Assembly (NCBI RefSeq): GCF_007830035.1
Contig: NZ_VLKN01000002.1
Location: 389,906-453,905 of the forward strand
Source of the DNA: Luteimonas cucumeris
GTDB lineage: Bacteria > Pseudomonadota > Gammaproteobacteria > Xanthomonadales > Xanthomonadaceae
Length of the DNA stretch: 64,000 nucleotides
Direction of reading: 5' to 3'
Shown here: in pieces, positions 29,509 through 38,538 of the stretch
Numbering within the stretch: the stretch's first letter is position 1
Layout of the letters: each line of letters begins with the position of its first letter
The notes under the pieces: model-generated
The model's input: only the letters and a program-made list of their open reading frames with translations
Database searches by the model: none
Told to the model about the DNA's origin: nothing
Made by a program: the position numbers and the translations under genes

Positions 29509-29559
29509 CTGTCATCTGTTTGCCATCGAACCGACTCGGCCCTGTCACGCAATCGTTAT
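29509..29559 (+). promoter_or_regulatory. Two tandem PHO boxes before pstS1
   Basis: PhoB binds 7-bp direct repeats spaced by 4 bp. Box 1 is CTGTCAT-N4-TTGCCAT (29509-29526); box 2 is CTGTCAC-N4-TCGTTAT (29542-29559). The boxes are 33 bp apart, three helical turns, so two PhoB dimers would lie on one face of the DNA. They are 55 bp before the pstS1 start. Confidence 0.7.
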
Positions 29560-29613
29560 GCAATGCGCATGGGGCGGGCTGGACCCGCATCTTTCCTTCC
29601 AGGAGCCAAACCC

Positions 29614-30633
29614 GTGTTCAACCCGATCAAATACCGCGTCGCCGCCATCGCGCTCGCGACCGTCTTCGCAGGCAACGTCCACGCCGCCGATGTCACCGGC
29701 GCCGGCGCCTCGTTCGTATACCCGGTCATGACCAAGTGGTCGGCCGACTACGCCAAGGCCAACGGCAAGCAGGTCAACTACCAGTCGATCGGTTCCGGCG
29801 GCGGCATCGCCCAGATCAAGGCCGCGACGGTCGATTTCGGCTCGTCCGACGCACCGCTGAAGCCCGAAGACCTCGCCAAGCACGGCCTGGCGCAGTTTCC
29901 GTCGGTGATCGGCGGCGTGGTGCCGGTGATCAACGTGCCGGGCGTCGCGTCCGGCGCGCTGAAGCTGGACGGCGACACGCTGGCCAACATCTTCCTCGGC
30001 AAGATCAAGAAGTGGAACGATCCGGCGATCGTCGCGCTCAACGGCGGCGTGCAGCTACCCGACAGCAAGATCACCGTCGTGCATCGTTCCGACGGCTCCG
30101 GCACCACCTTCAACTTCGTCAACTACCTGTCCAAGGTCAGCGAAGAGTGGAAGTCCGAAGTCGGCGAAGGCACGTCGGTCAAGTGGCCGACCGGCATCGG
30201 CGGCAAGGGCAACGAAGGCGTCGCCGCCTACGTCAAGCAGATCAAGGGCGGCATCGGCTACGTCGAGCTGTCGTACGCACTGCAGAACAAGATGGCGTAT
30301 GCGCGCCTGAAGAACGCCGACGGCAACTTCGTGCTGCCAAGCGACGAGACCTTCCAGGCCGCCGCCGCCAGCGCCGACTGGGCCGGCGCCCAGGATTTCT
30401 ACCTGGTGATGACCAACGCGCCGGGCGAGAAGTCATGGCCGATCACCGCCACCAACTTCATCCTGATGTACAAGCAGCCCAAGAACGCGGCCGGTGCGAA
30501 GAGCGCCAAGGAATTCTTCAAGTGGGTCTACGCCAATGGCGATGCCCAGGCCAAGGCCCTGGACTACGTTCCGCTGCCCGACGAGCTGGTGCAGCAGATC
30601 GAAGCCTACTGGGCGCAGAACATGAATTACTGA
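29614..30633 (+). CDS. pstS: Phosphate ABC transporter, periplasmic binding protein 1
   Basis: 339 aa, GTG start behind AGGAG. Signal peptide ends at HA-ADVTG (about residue 24). The phosphate-binding loops TGAGASFVYPVM, GSGGGIAQIKAATVDFGSSD and HRSDGSGTTFNF are all present. The soluble protein delivers phosphate to PstCA. An intrinsic terminator follows, so it can be transcribed alone. It is clearly paralogous to the lipoprotein PstS encoded 750 bp downstream. Confidence 0.95.
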   Translation: MFNPIKYRVAAIALATVFAGNVHAADVTGAGASFVYPVMTKWSADYAKANGKQVNYQSIGSGGGIAQIKAATVDFGSSDAPLKPEDLAKHGLAQFPSVIGGVVPVINVPGVASGALKLDGDTLANIFLGKIKKWNDPAIVALNGGVQLPDSKITVVHRSDGSGTTFNFVNYLSKVSEEWKSEVGEGTSVKWPTGIGGKGNEGVAAYVKQIKGGIGYVELSYALQNKMAYARLKNADGNFVLPSDETFQAAAASADWAGAQDFYLVMTNAPGEKSWPITATNFILMYKQPKNAAGAKSAKEFFKWVYANGDAQAKALDYVPLPDELVQQIEAYWAQNMNY

Positions 30634-30666
30634 TCCTCGTTTTGAAGCGGTATTCCCTCCCTACTT

Positions 30667-30694
30667 GCGCGGGCTTCGGCTCGCGCTTTTTTTT
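30667..30694 (+). terminator. Intrinsic terminator of pstS1
   Basis: Stem GCGCGGGC/GCTCGCGC (one G-U pair) capped by TTCG, with eight T residues. Very strong. It lies 33 bp after the stop. Confidence 0.95.
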
Positions 30695-30859
30695 GCGCCT
30701 TGGAGCTGGAATATGCCGCACCCGTCCGCGCGTGAGCTGCATCATGACGCTGTCGAACACGACTTGATCCAGGCGACGGCGGAGGTTGTCATTGCACGGA
30801 TCGCCACGAGCGGACAACATTGCGTGCATGACGTTCAACGTGCCGACAATGGAAATCCA

Positions 30860-31297
30860 ATGAACACCGCGATCTATCACAACCCCGCCTGCGGCACCTC
30901 GCGCAACACGCTGGCGCTGATCCGCCACGCCGGCGTCGAGCCGCGTGTGATCGAATACCTGCGGACGCCACCCACGAAGGAAGAACTGGCCGAACTGATC
31001 CGCCAGTCCGGCCTCGGCGTGCGCGAGGCGATCCGCCAGAAGGAAGCGCCCTACTTGGAACTGGGCCTGGACGATCCGGACCTCAGTGATGAGCAGCTGC
31101 TCGATGCGATGGTGGCCGCGCCGGTGTTGATCCAGCGGCCGTTCGTCGCCACGCCGCTGGGCGTGCGCCTGTGCCGGCCTTCGGAACGGGTGTTGGACAT
31201 CCTGCTGCCGGTCACGCGGCCGTTTGCCAAGGAAGACGGCGAAGTGGTGATCGATGAACACGGCCGTCGCACGGGTCCCGGCGTTCCTGGTCAATGA
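30860..31297 (+). CDS. arsC: Arsenate reductase (glutaredoxin type)
   Basis: 145 aa, close to E. coli plasmid-type ArsC throughout. The N-terminal IYHNPACGTSRNTLALIR holds the catalytic Cys11, and the family blocks EYLRTPPT and TPLGVRLCRPSE (with an active-site Arg) are intact. It reduces arsenate to arsenite with glutaredoxin. No arsR, arsB or acr3 is nearby. It lies between two pstS genes, and Pst is a route by which arsenate enters cells, so detoxification of imported arsenate is a reasonable inference. Confidence 0.92.
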   Translation: MNTAIYHNPACGTSRNTLALIRHAGVEPRVIEYLRTPPTKEELAELIRQSGLGVREAIRQKEAPYLELGLDDPDLSDEQLLDAMVAAPVLIQRPFVATPLGVRLCRPSERVLDILLPVTRPFAKEDGEVVIDEHGRRTGPGVPGQ

Positions 31298-31300
31298 CCG

Positions 31301-31318
31301 CTGTCATACGCATGTAAC
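31301..31318 (+). promoter_or_regulatory. PHO box before pstS2
   Basis: CTGTCAT-N4-ATGTAAC, two 7-bp direct half-sites with the right spacing, 66 bp before the pstS2 start and overlapping nothing but the arsC 3' flank. Confidence 0.6.
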
Positions 31319-31383
31319 AAAAACATCATTTCATGGCGAGGTCCCGCCGGCAGGCTTGTCGGCAAGCACCTCGGAGCTCGCGC

Positions 31384-32475
31384 ATGAATGCCACCCCCAT
31401 CCGCCTCGCCGTTCTGGCCCTGTCGACCAGCATGCTGGTCGCGGCCTGCAAGGGCGGCGACAACGCGCCCGCGTCGACCAGTAGCAGCACCGCCGCCACC
31501 GACGCTGCGCCAGCCGGCGACCGCAAGGCAGCCACCATCACCGGCGCCGGTGCGACCTTCATCTATCCGCTGCTGTCGAAGTGGTCGGCCGACTACAACC
31601 AGCAGACCGGCAACAAGGTCAATTACCAGTCGATCGGTTCCGGCGGCGGCATCGCGCAGATCAAGGCCGGCACCGTCGATTTCGGCTCCAGTGACAAACC
31701 GCTGTCGAGCGAGGAACTCGCCGCGGCCGGGCTGGGCCAGTTCCCGTCCGCGATCGGCGGCGTGGTGCCGGTGGTCAATGTCGAAGGCATCGAGCCCGGC
31801 AAGCTGCGCCTCACCGGCGCCCTGCTCGGCGATATCTTCCTGGGCAAGATCAGCCACTGGAACGACCCGGCCATCGCCGCGGTGAATCCGGGCGTGGCGC
31901 TGCCGGCCGGGAAGATCAACATCGTGCACCGTTCCGACGGCTCCGGCACCACGTTCAACTTTTCCAACTACCTGTCCAAGGTCAACGCCGACTGGAAGGG
32001 CAAGGTCGGCGAAGGCACTTCGGTGCAGTGGCCCGGCGGCGTCGGCGGCAAGGGCAACGAAGGCGTGGCCTCGTACGTGAAGCAGATCAAGGGCTCGATC
32101 GGCTACGTCGAGCTGGCCTACGCGCTGCAGAACAAGATGGCCTATGTGTCGCTGCAGAATGCCGCTGGCAACTGGGTGCAGCCGAATGCCGAATCGTTCC
32201 AGGCCGCTGCTGCGACGGCCGACTGGACCAACGCCCAGGACTTCAACCTGGTCATCACCAACGCGCAGGGCGCGGACGCATGGCCGATCACCGCGACCAA
32301 TTTCATCCTGATGCACAAGCAGCCAAAGGATGCGCAACGCTCGCAGGACACGCGCACCTTCTTCAAGTGGGCGCTGGAGAACGGCCAACCGCAGGCACAG
32401 TCGCTGGATTACGTGCCGCTGCCGGCGGAACTGGTCAAGCAGGTCGAGGCCTACTGGGCGGCTGAATTCAAGTGA
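31384..32475 (+). CDS. pstS: Phosphate ABC transporter, lipoprotein binding protein 2
   Basis: 363 aa. The lipobox LVAAC places the lipidated Cys near residue 23, followed by a Ser/Thr/Ala linker (about 25 residues) that tethers the domain to the membrane. The binding loops match PstS1 (TGAGATFIYPLL, GSGGGIAQIKAGTVDFGSSD, HRSDGSGTTFNF). It is directly upstream of pstC-pstA-pstB and is probably the primary partner of that permease. The pair likely arose by duplication. Confidence 0.94.
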   Translation: MNATPIRLAVLALSTSMLVAACKGGDNAPASTSSSTAATDAAPAGDRKAATITGAGATFIYPLLSKWSADYNQQTGNKVNYQSIGSGGGIAQIKAGTVDFGSSDKPLSSEELAAAGLGQFPSAIGGVVPVVNVEGIEPGKLRLTGALLGDIFLGKISHWNDPAIAAVNPGVALPAGKINIVHRSDGSGTTFNFSNYLSKVNADWKGKVGEGTSVQWPGGVGGKGNEGVASYVKQIKGSIGYVELAYALQNKMAYVSLQNAAGNWVQPNAESFQAAAATADWTNAQDFNLVITNAQGADAWPITATNFILMHKQPKDAQRSQDTRTFFKWALENGQPQAQSLDYVPLPAELVKQVEAYWAAEFK

Positions 32476-32622
32476 CGCGGCGGCGCCTTTCGCTACACGA
32501 AAGGCCTTTGCCGCCGCGTCATCCCTGCGTCCTTCGACAAGCTCAGGATGAGCGAGCAGGGATCCAGTTTGCTCTTCGATGCAACACCCGCACCTGGATT
32601 CCGGCTTCGCTGGAAATGACGG
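32474..32622 (+). repeat. Large hairpin plus GTCATCC-type repeats between pstS2 and pstC
   Basis: A 10-bp perfect stem (GACGCGGCGG/CCGCCGCGTC, 32474-32483 with 32511-32520) encloses an inner stem CCTTTCG/CGAAAGG. It overlaps the pstS2 stop and has no T-run. Two dispersed palindromes follow (32518-32570 and 32592-32622). Such a block can stabilise the upstream message, giving more binding protein than permease (inference). Confidence 0.7.
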
Positions 32623-32637
32623 CCTGAAAAAACCGAC

Positions 32638-33609
32638 ATGAACGCTACCGCCCTGCCCGTCACCATCGCCCCCACCGGCCGCGACCTGCGCGATGCCCGT
32701 GCCGACCGGCTGTTCCGTTATGCGCTCGCCGCTACCGTGGTGTTCGTGCTGGTTGCGCTCACCGGCGCCGCATTGTCGATGCTGTGGGGCGGGCGCGAAG
32801 TCCTCGCCAGCCAGGGCCTGGATTTCTTCTTCTCGTCGGAATGGAATCCGGTGGAGAACAAGTACGGCGCGCTCGCGCCAATCTACGGCACCATCGTCAC
32901 CTCGCTGATCGCGATGCTGATCGCCGTGCCGATCAGCTTCGGAATCGCGTTGTTCCTGACCGAAGTCGCGCCGCGCTGGCTGCGCGGCCCGGTCGGTACC
33001 GCGATCGAACTGCTCGCCGGCATCCCCTCGATCATCTACGGTATGTGGGGCCTGTTCGTGCTGGTGCCGGTGATGACGGAGTACGTCACGCCGTGGATCA
33101 ACGACCATCTCGGCACGCTGCCGTTCATCGGCATCGTCTTCCAGGGTCCACCACTGGGCATCGGCATCCTCACCGCCGGTTTCGTGCTGGCGATCATGGT
33201 GATCCCGTTCATCTCCTCGGTGATGCGGGAAGTGTTCCTGACCGTGCCGACCCGACTCAAGGAGTCGGCCTACGCGCTTGGCTCGACGCGCTGGGAAGTC
33301 AGCTGGGACATCGTGCTGCCGTATACGCGCTCGGCGGTGATCGGCGGCATCTTCCTCGGCCTCGGCCGCGCGCTCGGCGAAACCATGGCCGTCGCCTTCG
33401 TGGTCGGCAACAGCGTGCGACTGTCGCCGTCGCTGCTGGAGCCGGGAACGACCATCGCCGCGCTGATCGCCAACGACTTCGGCGAGGCCACCGAAACCTA
33501 CCGCTCTGCGCTGCTGCTGCTGGGCTTCGTGCTGTTCATCGTCACGTTCGTGGTACTGGCCATCGCCCGCTTCATGCTGTCGCAACTCTCGCGCCGGGAG
33601 GGCAACTGA
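32638..33609 (+). CDS. pstC: Phosphate ABC transporter permease PstC
   Basis: 323 aa inner-membrane permease with six or seven transmembrane helices. The ABC-interaction loop LKESAYALGSTRWEVSWDIV matches the EAA motif, and the N-terminus has a cytoplasmic tail before YALAATVVFVLVALTG. It forms the channel with PstA. The last base of its stop is the first base of the pstA ATG (TGATG). Confidence 0.95.
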   Translation: MNATALPVTIAPTGRDLRDARADRLFRYALAATVVFVLVALTGAALSMLWGGREVLASQGLDFFFSSEWNPVENKYGALAPIYGTIVTSLIAMLIAVPISFGIALFLTEVAPRWLRGPVGTAIELLAGIPSIIYGMWGLFVLVPVMTEYVTPWINDHLGTLPFIGIVFQGPPLGIGILTAGFVLAIMVIPFISSVMREVFLTVPTRLKESAYALGSTRWEVSWDIVLPYTRSAVIGGIFLGLGRALGETMAVAFVVGNSVRLSPSLLEPGTTIAALIANDFGEATETYRSALLLLGFVLFIVTFVVLAIARFMLSQLSRREGN

Positions 33610-34478
33610 TGGACGCCCATGCCGTCGCCGACCGCCTGTACCGCCGCCGCAAACTGCTCAACGGCTTCGCGCTGGTCATGTCCTGCGTGGCCGCCGTGTT
33701 CGGCCTGTGCTTCCTCGCCTGGATTCTGTGGACGTTGATCGCCAAGGGCATCAGCGGCATCGACTGGGCGCTGTTCACGCAGATGACGCCGCCGCCGATG
33801 GAGGAAGGTGGCCTGCTCAATGCCTTCTTCGGCAGCGCCGTGATGTGCGCACTGGCGATTTTGATCGGCACGCCGCTGGGCATCGCCGCGGGCACCTGGC
33901 TGGCCGAGTACGGCAACGCACGCAAGGCCGGCAACGTGGTGCGCTTCGTCAACGACATCCTGCTGTCGGCACCGTCGATCGTGCTCGGCCTGTTCGTGTA
34001 CACGCTGCTGGTGATGCAGACCGGTGGCAACTTCTCGGCGCTGGCCGGTGCGATCGCGCTTGCCTTCATCGTGCTGCCGGTAGTGGTGCGCACCACCGAC
34101 GAGATGCTGCGGCTGGTGCCGGCACAGATGCGCGAAGCGGCACTGTCGCTGGGCGTGCCGCAGTGGAAGGTGATCGTGCAGGTGCTGTACCGCAGCGCCT
34201 CCGCCGGCATCGTCACCGGCGTGCTGCTGGCGCTGGCCCGGATCAGTGGCGAGACCGCGCCGCTGCTGTTCACCGCATTCGGCAACCAGTACTGGAACGC
34301 CAACATCCTGCAGCCGATGGCCAGCGTGCCGGTGGTGATGAACCAGTTCGCCGGCAGCCCCTATGAATCATGGCAGACGCTGGCCTGGGCCGGTGCGCTG
34401 GTGCTGACCTTGTTCGTGTTGCTGGTCAGCCTGGCGGCGCGCGCGATCCTGTTGCGCAACCGCGTCGCCAACGACTGA
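33609..34478 (+). CDS. pstA: Phosphate ABC transporter permease PstA
   Basis: 289 aa. Six transmembrane helices, with the EAA loop [23 protein letters not shown] at 33609 overlaps the pstC stop, indicating coupled translation and equal stoichiometry of the two permease subunits. Confidence 0.95.
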   Translation: MDAHAVADRLYRRRKLLNGFALVMSCVAAVFGLCFLAWILWTLIAKGISGIDWALFTQMTPPPMEEGGLLNAFFGSAVMCALAILIGTPLGIAAGTWLAEYGNARKAGNVVRFVNDILLSAPSIVLGLFVYTLLVMQTGGNFSALAGAIALAFIVLPVVVRTTDEMLRLVPAQMREAALSLGVPQWKVIVQVLYRSASAGIVTGVLLALARISGETAPLLFTAFGNQYWNANILQPMASVPVVMNQFAGSPYESWQTLAWAGALVLTLFVLLVSLAARAILLRNRVAND

Positions 34479-34549
34479 CACATGGATCCGACATGCTCAC
34501 GCCAACACTCGACAACGCGGCCTGCAAACCTGACCGGAACACCCACTCC

Positions 34550-35380
34550 ATGAACGATCTCCGCACCGCCGATGTCCCGCAACGCATCGCCCTGGCCACG
34601 CCGCAACGCGAGGCCGGTGCCGTCTCGCCGGTCAAGATCGCGGCGCGCGGGCTCGACTTCCACTACGACCGGTTCCATGCGCTGAAGTCGATCGACCTGG
34701 AAGTGCCGGAAAAGCGCGTGACCGCGCTGATCGGCCCGTCCGGTTGCGGCAAGTCGACGCTGCTGCGCATCTTCAACCGCATCTACGCGCTGTACCCCAA
34801 GCAGGTCGCCAGCGGCGAGGTGCTGCTGGACGGCGAGAACATCCTGTCGCCGAAGTACCCGATGAACCGGTTGCGCAGCAAGGTCGGCATGGTGTTCCAG
34901 AAGCCGGTGCCGTTCCCGATGACGATCTACGAGAACATCGCCTACGCCATCCGTCACCACGAGAAGATGTCGAAGCCGGACATGGACAACCGTGTCGAAC
35001 ATGCACTGCGCCAGGCGGCGTTGTGGGACGAGGTCAAGGACAAGATGGGCCAGAGCGCGCTCGGCCTGTCCGGCGGCCAGCAGCAGCGCCTGTGCATTGC
35101 CCGCGCCGTCGCGCTGCGTCCCGAAGTGCTGTTGCTGGACGAGCCGACCTCGGCGCTGGACCCGATCTCCACCAGCCGCATCGAGCAGCTGGTGGAGGAA
35201 CTCAAGCAGCACTACACCATCCTGATCGTGACCCACAACATGCAGCAGGCCGCGCGCGTGTCCGACTTCACCGCCTTCATGTACCTGGGCGACCTGATCG
35301 AGCACGACACGACCGAGACGATCTTCTCGAATCCTTCGAAGCAGCAGACCGAGGATTACATCACGGGTCGATTCGGCTGA
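34550..35380 (+). CDS. pstB: Phosphate ABC transporter ATP-binding protein PstB
   Basis: 276 aa from ATG 34550 (an in-frame ATG at 34493 would add 19 residues). Walker [11 protein letters not shown], signature [14 protein letters not shown], Walker [16 protein letters not shown] and H-loop THNMQQ are all intact. [17 protein letters not shown] is the PstB-specific Q-loop. It energises PstSCA and, with PhoU, relays phosphate status to the PhoR/PhoB system. Confidence 0.96.
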   Translation: MNDLRTADVPQRIALATPQREAGAVSPVKIAARGLDFHYDRFHALKSIDLEVPEKRVTALIGPSGCGKSTLLRIFNRIYALYPKQVASGEVLLDGENILSPKYPMNRLRSKVGMVFQKPVPFPMTIYENIAYAIRHHEKMSKPDMDNRVEHALRQAALWDEVKDKMGQSALGLSGGQQQRLCIARAVALRPEVLLLDEPTSALDPISTSRIEQLVEELKQHYTILIVTHNMQQAARVSDFTAFMYLGDLIEHDTTETIFSNPSKQQTEDYITGRFG

Positions 35381-35390
35381 TGCCGAATCA

Positions 35391-35490
35391 TGTGATTGGT
35401 GATTCGCGATTCGTGATTGGAAGAGCGAAGAACCAGGTTCCTTCCCACCCCGGCCTTTACGAATCACCAATCACCAATCACGAATAACGG
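35391..35490. repeat. Dispersed GTGATT-type inverted repeat, copy 2
   Basis: The left arm 35391-35420 reads as repeated GTGATTSG units. The right arm 35458-35490 is its inverse (CGAATCACCAATCACCAATC). It fills almost the whole pstB-phoU gap and ends 7 bp before the phoU ATG. Confidence 0.8.
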
Positions 35491-35497
35491 CCCTAAA

Positions 35498-36202
35498 ATG
35501 ACCCAGCCCCACGACCACATCGTGAAAAGCTACGACGAAGAGCAGCAGCGGCTGCACAACGAGATCCTGCGCATGGGCGAGATGTCCGTCGCGCAACTGG
35601 AAGCCGCGCTGGACGTGGTCGAGCGCCGCGACGACAAGGCCGCCGAGCGGATCATCGCCAACGACGAAGCCATCGACGCACTCGAGCAGGAGATCAGCCA
35701 CGACGTGATGCGACTGTCGCTGCGCGGGCCGATGGCCAGCGACCTGCGGGTGATCCTGGCGGCGCTGCGGATCGCGTCGGACATCGAGCGCATCGGCGAT
35801 TACGCGGCCAACGTCGCCAAGCGTTCGATGGCACTCAACCTGTCGCCGCCGATCCCGCATACACTGGGCCTGCGTGCGCTGGGCGCGCTGGCGGTGCAGC
35901 AGCTGCGCGACGTGCTGGCCGCTTACCGGGTGATGGATGTCGAGGCGGCGCAGCGCGTACGGGCGCGCGATGCCGAACTGGATGCGCAGTACACCGGCCT
36001 GTTCCGTGAACTGCTGACCTACATGATGGAGGACGCGCGCGCGATCACGCCCTGCACGCACCTGCTGTTCATGGCCAAGAACCTCGAGCGCATCGGCGAC
36101 CACGCCACCAACATCGCCGAGAACATCTGGTTTCGCGCCCACGGCGAGAGCCTGACCCTGCCGCCGCGCGAGAAGCGCGACGACACCAATACCGTCGCCT
36201 GA
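35498..36202 (+). CDS. phoU: Phosphate signalling protein PhoU
   Basis: 234 aa helical protein with two PhoU repeats. The metal-binding motifs are ERIGDYAANVAKR in the first repeat and ERIGDHATNIAENIWF in the second. It binds PstB and PhoR and keeps the Pho regulon off when phosphate is plentiful. It is the last gene of the pst operon. Confidence 0.96.
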   Translation: MTQPHDHIVKSYDEEQQRLHNEILRMGEMSVAQLEAALDVVERRDDKAAERIIANDEAIDALEQEISHDVMRLSLRGPMASDLRVILAALRIASDIERIGDYAANVAKRSMALNLSPPIPHTLGLRALGALAVQQLRDVLAAYRVMDVEAAQRVRARDAELDAQYTGLFRELLTYMMEDARAITPCTHLLFMAKNLERIGDHATNIAENIWFRAHGESLTLPPREKRDDTNTVA

Positions 36203-36213
36203 CCCACAGCGGC

Positions 36214-36328
36214 GTAGGGCGGGCCCAGGCCCGCCGGATCGGATGCGACCAGGATCCCATCCTGGAATCGCTACCGAACCCGATCCGTTATTGCCGAATC
36301 ATTGTGGCGGGCCGGGGCCCGCCTACGC
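36214..36328. repeat. GTAGGCGGGCCC-type inverted repeat pair
   Basis: Two 22-bp palindromic units, at 36214-36235 and 36306-36328, are inverted copies of each other (GGCGGGCC/GGCCCGCC cores). They lie between phoU and the bufferin cluster and could form a long stem. Nothing else is recognisable in this 266-bp gap except the ribosome site of the next gene. Confidence 0.75.
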
Positions 36329-36468
36329 GTAACCATCCACCTCGATGAATGGCCGCGTCCTTCCGCTCATGCTGGCTTAACCCGCCACTGGCTAGCGTGC
36401 GCCGTGCATGGTCTGATCACGTCCACGCAATCACGCGGCCCGTCCGCCATCAAGGGAGGCAATACCCG

Positions 36469-36867
36469 ATGTCCAACCACAAGAAACCCGTCGCCATCGC
36501 CCTCGGTACCGCACTTGCCGGCGGACTGGTCCTGTCCGGTTCGGCTTTCGCCGTGCAGCCGCTGGCGCAGGGTTACCTGCTCGGCGCGCAGGACGCCGCT
36601 GCCGCGGCCACCGCCGACAAGACCAAGGAAGGCAGCTGTGGCGTCGCTGTCATGGATACCGACAAGGATGGCAAGGTCTCGCGCGCGGAGTTCGATGCCA
36701 AGCACACCGACAAGGCCGACGCGGCCAAGTTCACCAAGGCCGATGCCAACAGCGACGGCTTCATCGACGCCACCGAGAGCAAGGCCCACAAGGAAGGCAG
36801 CTGTGGCGGCGACAAGAAAGCCGGTGAAGGCAAGTGCGGCGAGGGCAAGTGCGGCGGAGGCATGTAA
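36469..36867 (+). CDS. Bufferin-like RiPP precursor with EF-hand loops
   Basis: 132 aa. ATG at 36469 behind AGGGAGG. The first 28 residues are a Sec signal (ALGTALAGGLVLSGSAFA). The mature part has exactly four cysteines (C57, C112, C123, C128), each in an EG[S/K]CG motif, ending EGKCGEGKCGGGM. In characterised bufferins such motifs are turned into thiooxazoles that bind copper. Two canonical EF-hand loops lie between the cysteines: D63-x-D65-x-D67-G-K-V-S71-x-x-E74 and D92-x-N94-x-D96-G-F-I-D100-x-x-E103. The modification enzymes follow 6 bp downstream. A periplasmic metal-buffering role is inferred. Confidence 0.82.
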   Translation: MSNHKKPVAIALGTALAGGLVLSGSAFAVQPLAQGYLLGAQDAAAAATADKTKEGSCGVAVMDTDKDGKVSRAEFDAKHTDKADAAKFTKADANSDGFIDATESKAHKEGSCGGDKKAGEGKCGEGKCGGGM

Positions 36868-36873
36868 GACCCC

Positions 36874-37719
36874 GTGACGCTTGCCGATAACAGCGCAGGC
36901 CTGGGATTGCGACGCGCCCTGATGGGCGCGTTGCAGTCTGCGGATGCCGGCGCGATCGATTTCCTCGAGTGCGCGCCGGAAAACTGGATCGGCGTCGGCG
37001 GCCGGCTCGGCGACGCGTTCGCAAAATTGAGTTCGCAACATCCGCTGACCTGCCACGGCCTGTCGTTGTCGCTCGGCGGCGTGGAGCCGCTGGACGACAC
37101 CTTGCTGCAACGGTTGCGTCGTTTCCTGGAGCAGCACCAGGTCGTCCTCTATAGCGAACATCTGAGTTACTGCGCCGATGACGGCCAGTTGTACGACCTG
37201 TTGCCGATCCCGTTCACCGACGAGGCCGTCCACCACGTCGCCGCCCGGATCCGCCGCGTGCAGGATGTGCTCGGGCGCCGCATCGCGGTCGAGAACGTCT
37301 CCTATTACGCCGCGCCGTACCAGGCCATGGCCGAGGTCGATTTCATCGCCGCCGTGCTGGACGAAGCCGACTGCGACCTGCTGCTGGACGTCAACAACAT
37401 CTTCGTCAACAGCATCAATCATGGCTACGACGCCGTGGCCTTCCTCGCGCGCATGCCGTCACGACGGATCGCCAGTTACCACATCGCCGGCCACTACGAC
37501 GAAGCCGAGGACCTGAAGGTCGATACCCATGGCGCGGCAGTGAAGGACGATGTCTGGCAACTGCTGGCCGAAGCCTATCGCATGCACGGCGTGCGCCCGA
37601 CCCTGCTGGAACGCGATTTCAATTTCCCGCCGCTGTCCGTGCTGCTGGCGGAGATCGAACGGATCCGCGGACTGCAGCATGCCGCGCGCACGCCGGCGGC
37701 GGCGCTGCATCATGGCTGA
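36874..37719 (+). CDS. Multinuclear iron-dependent oxidase (DUF692, MbnB/BufB-like)
   Basis: 281 aa TIM-barrel enzyme with a GTG start 6 bp after the precursor gene. The metal-ligand set of the family is complete: H61 ([10 protein letters not shown]), H96 (SEHLSY), E140 (VENVSYY), D172 with N174 and N175 ([10 protein letters not shown]), H183, H203 and H207 (YHIAGHYDE), D217 and H219 (DTHG), E246 (LERDFNFP). Known members oxidise peptide cysteines with O2, giving oxazolone-thioamide in methanobactin or thiooxazole in bufferins. The substrate here should be the EG[S/K]CG cysteines of the upstream protein. Confidence 0.92.
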   Translation: MTLADNSAGLGLRRALMGALQSADAGAIDFLECAPENWIGVGGRLGDAFAKLSSQHPLTCHGLSLSLGGVEPLDDTLLQRLRRFLEQHQVVLYSEHLSYCADDGQLYDLLPIPFTDEAVHHVAARIRRVQDVLGRRIAVENVSYYAAPYQAMAEVDFIAAVLDEADCDLLLDVNNIFVNSINHGYDAVAFLARMPSRRIASYHIAGHYDEAEDLKVDTHGAAVKDDVWQLLAEAYRMHGVRPTLLERDFNFPPLSVLLAEIERIRGLQHAARTPAAALHHG

Positions 37720-38476
37720 GCCGGCCGCATCGCTGCGTGAGCAGCAGTTCGCGCTGGCGCGGCATGTACGCGATCCGCAAGGGAACCTGCCGCCACCGAG
37801 GATCGAGGAGCGTCGCCTAGCAGTCTATCGCGAACTGTTCTACAACAACATCGAAAGCCTGCTGGCCGGCAATTTTCCGGTGATCCGCAAGACCCTCGGC
37901 GATGCGGACTGGCATGCGCTGGTCCGAGCTTTCCTGGTAGACCACCGTTGCCGCACGCCATTGTTTACCGAAATCGGACGCGAACTCATCCGTTTCCTCG
38001 ACGAACGGCTGCAGGCCGACCACAGCGATCCGCCGTGGCTGGCCGAACTGGCGCATTACGAATGGGTCGAACTGGCGCTGCAGATTTCCGACGAGACCCT
38101 GCCGCCGCACGATCCGCTAGGCGACCTGCTGCAAGGTCGGCCACTGATATCGCCGCAGGCATGGATCATGGGCTATCGCTGGCCGGTGCAGCGCATCGGC
38201 CCCGACCATCGCCCCGCTGTCGCTCCGGAAAACCCGACCTTGCTGCTGGTGCGACGCGATGACCAGGGCGACGTGCATTTCGCAGAAATCTCGCCGCTGG
38301 TATACCGCCTGCTCGCACTGCTGGACGAAAGCGACGGACGAAGCGGACGGGAAGCGTTGATGCGACTGGCACAGGAAGCCGGCGCCACGGACATCGACGC
38401 CTTCCTGGCCGACGGCCTGCGGATGCTGGAGCAACTGCGCTGCGAAGGCACGCTGATCGGCACGCAATCGCGGTAA
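37712..38476 (+). CDS. DUF2063 partner protein (BufC/MbnC-like)
   Basis: 254 aa. The N-terminal DUF2063 domain shows [20 protein letters not shown] and [21 protein letters not shown] winged C-terminal region resembles the recognition part of MbnC-type partners that present the precursor to the oxidase. The ATG overlaps the oxidase gene by eight bases, so the two should be made in equal amounts. Annotated in many genomes as a putative DNA-binding protein, a label that is probably misleading in this context. Confidence 0.9.
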   Translation: MAEPAASLREQQFALARHVRDPQGNLPPPRIEERRLAVYRELFYNNIESLLAGNFPVIRKTLGDADWHALVRAFLVDHRCRTPLFTEIGRELIRFLDERLQADHSDPPWLAELAHYEWVELALQISDETLPPHDPLGDLLQGRPLISPQAWIMGYRWPVQRIGPDHRPAVAPENPTLLLVRRDDQGDVHFAEISPLVYRLLALLDESDGRSGREALMRLAQEAGATDIDAFLADGLRMLEQLRCEGTLIGTQSR

Positions 38477-38538
38477 CGGATACACTTGCGCGCCCCAGCG
38501 ACGCCGGACGCAGCGCCAACCTCTGCTAGGCTTGTCGG

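Noticed and set aside
30790-30860. A PHO box directly before arsC
   Set aside because: Only one half-like site (TTGTCAT) is present, with no acceptable partner at the required spacing.
31291-33585. A 764-codon antisense frame across pstS2-pstC
   Set aside because: It crosses the boundary between two genuine genes and their intergenic repeats, and the product is compositionally abnormal.
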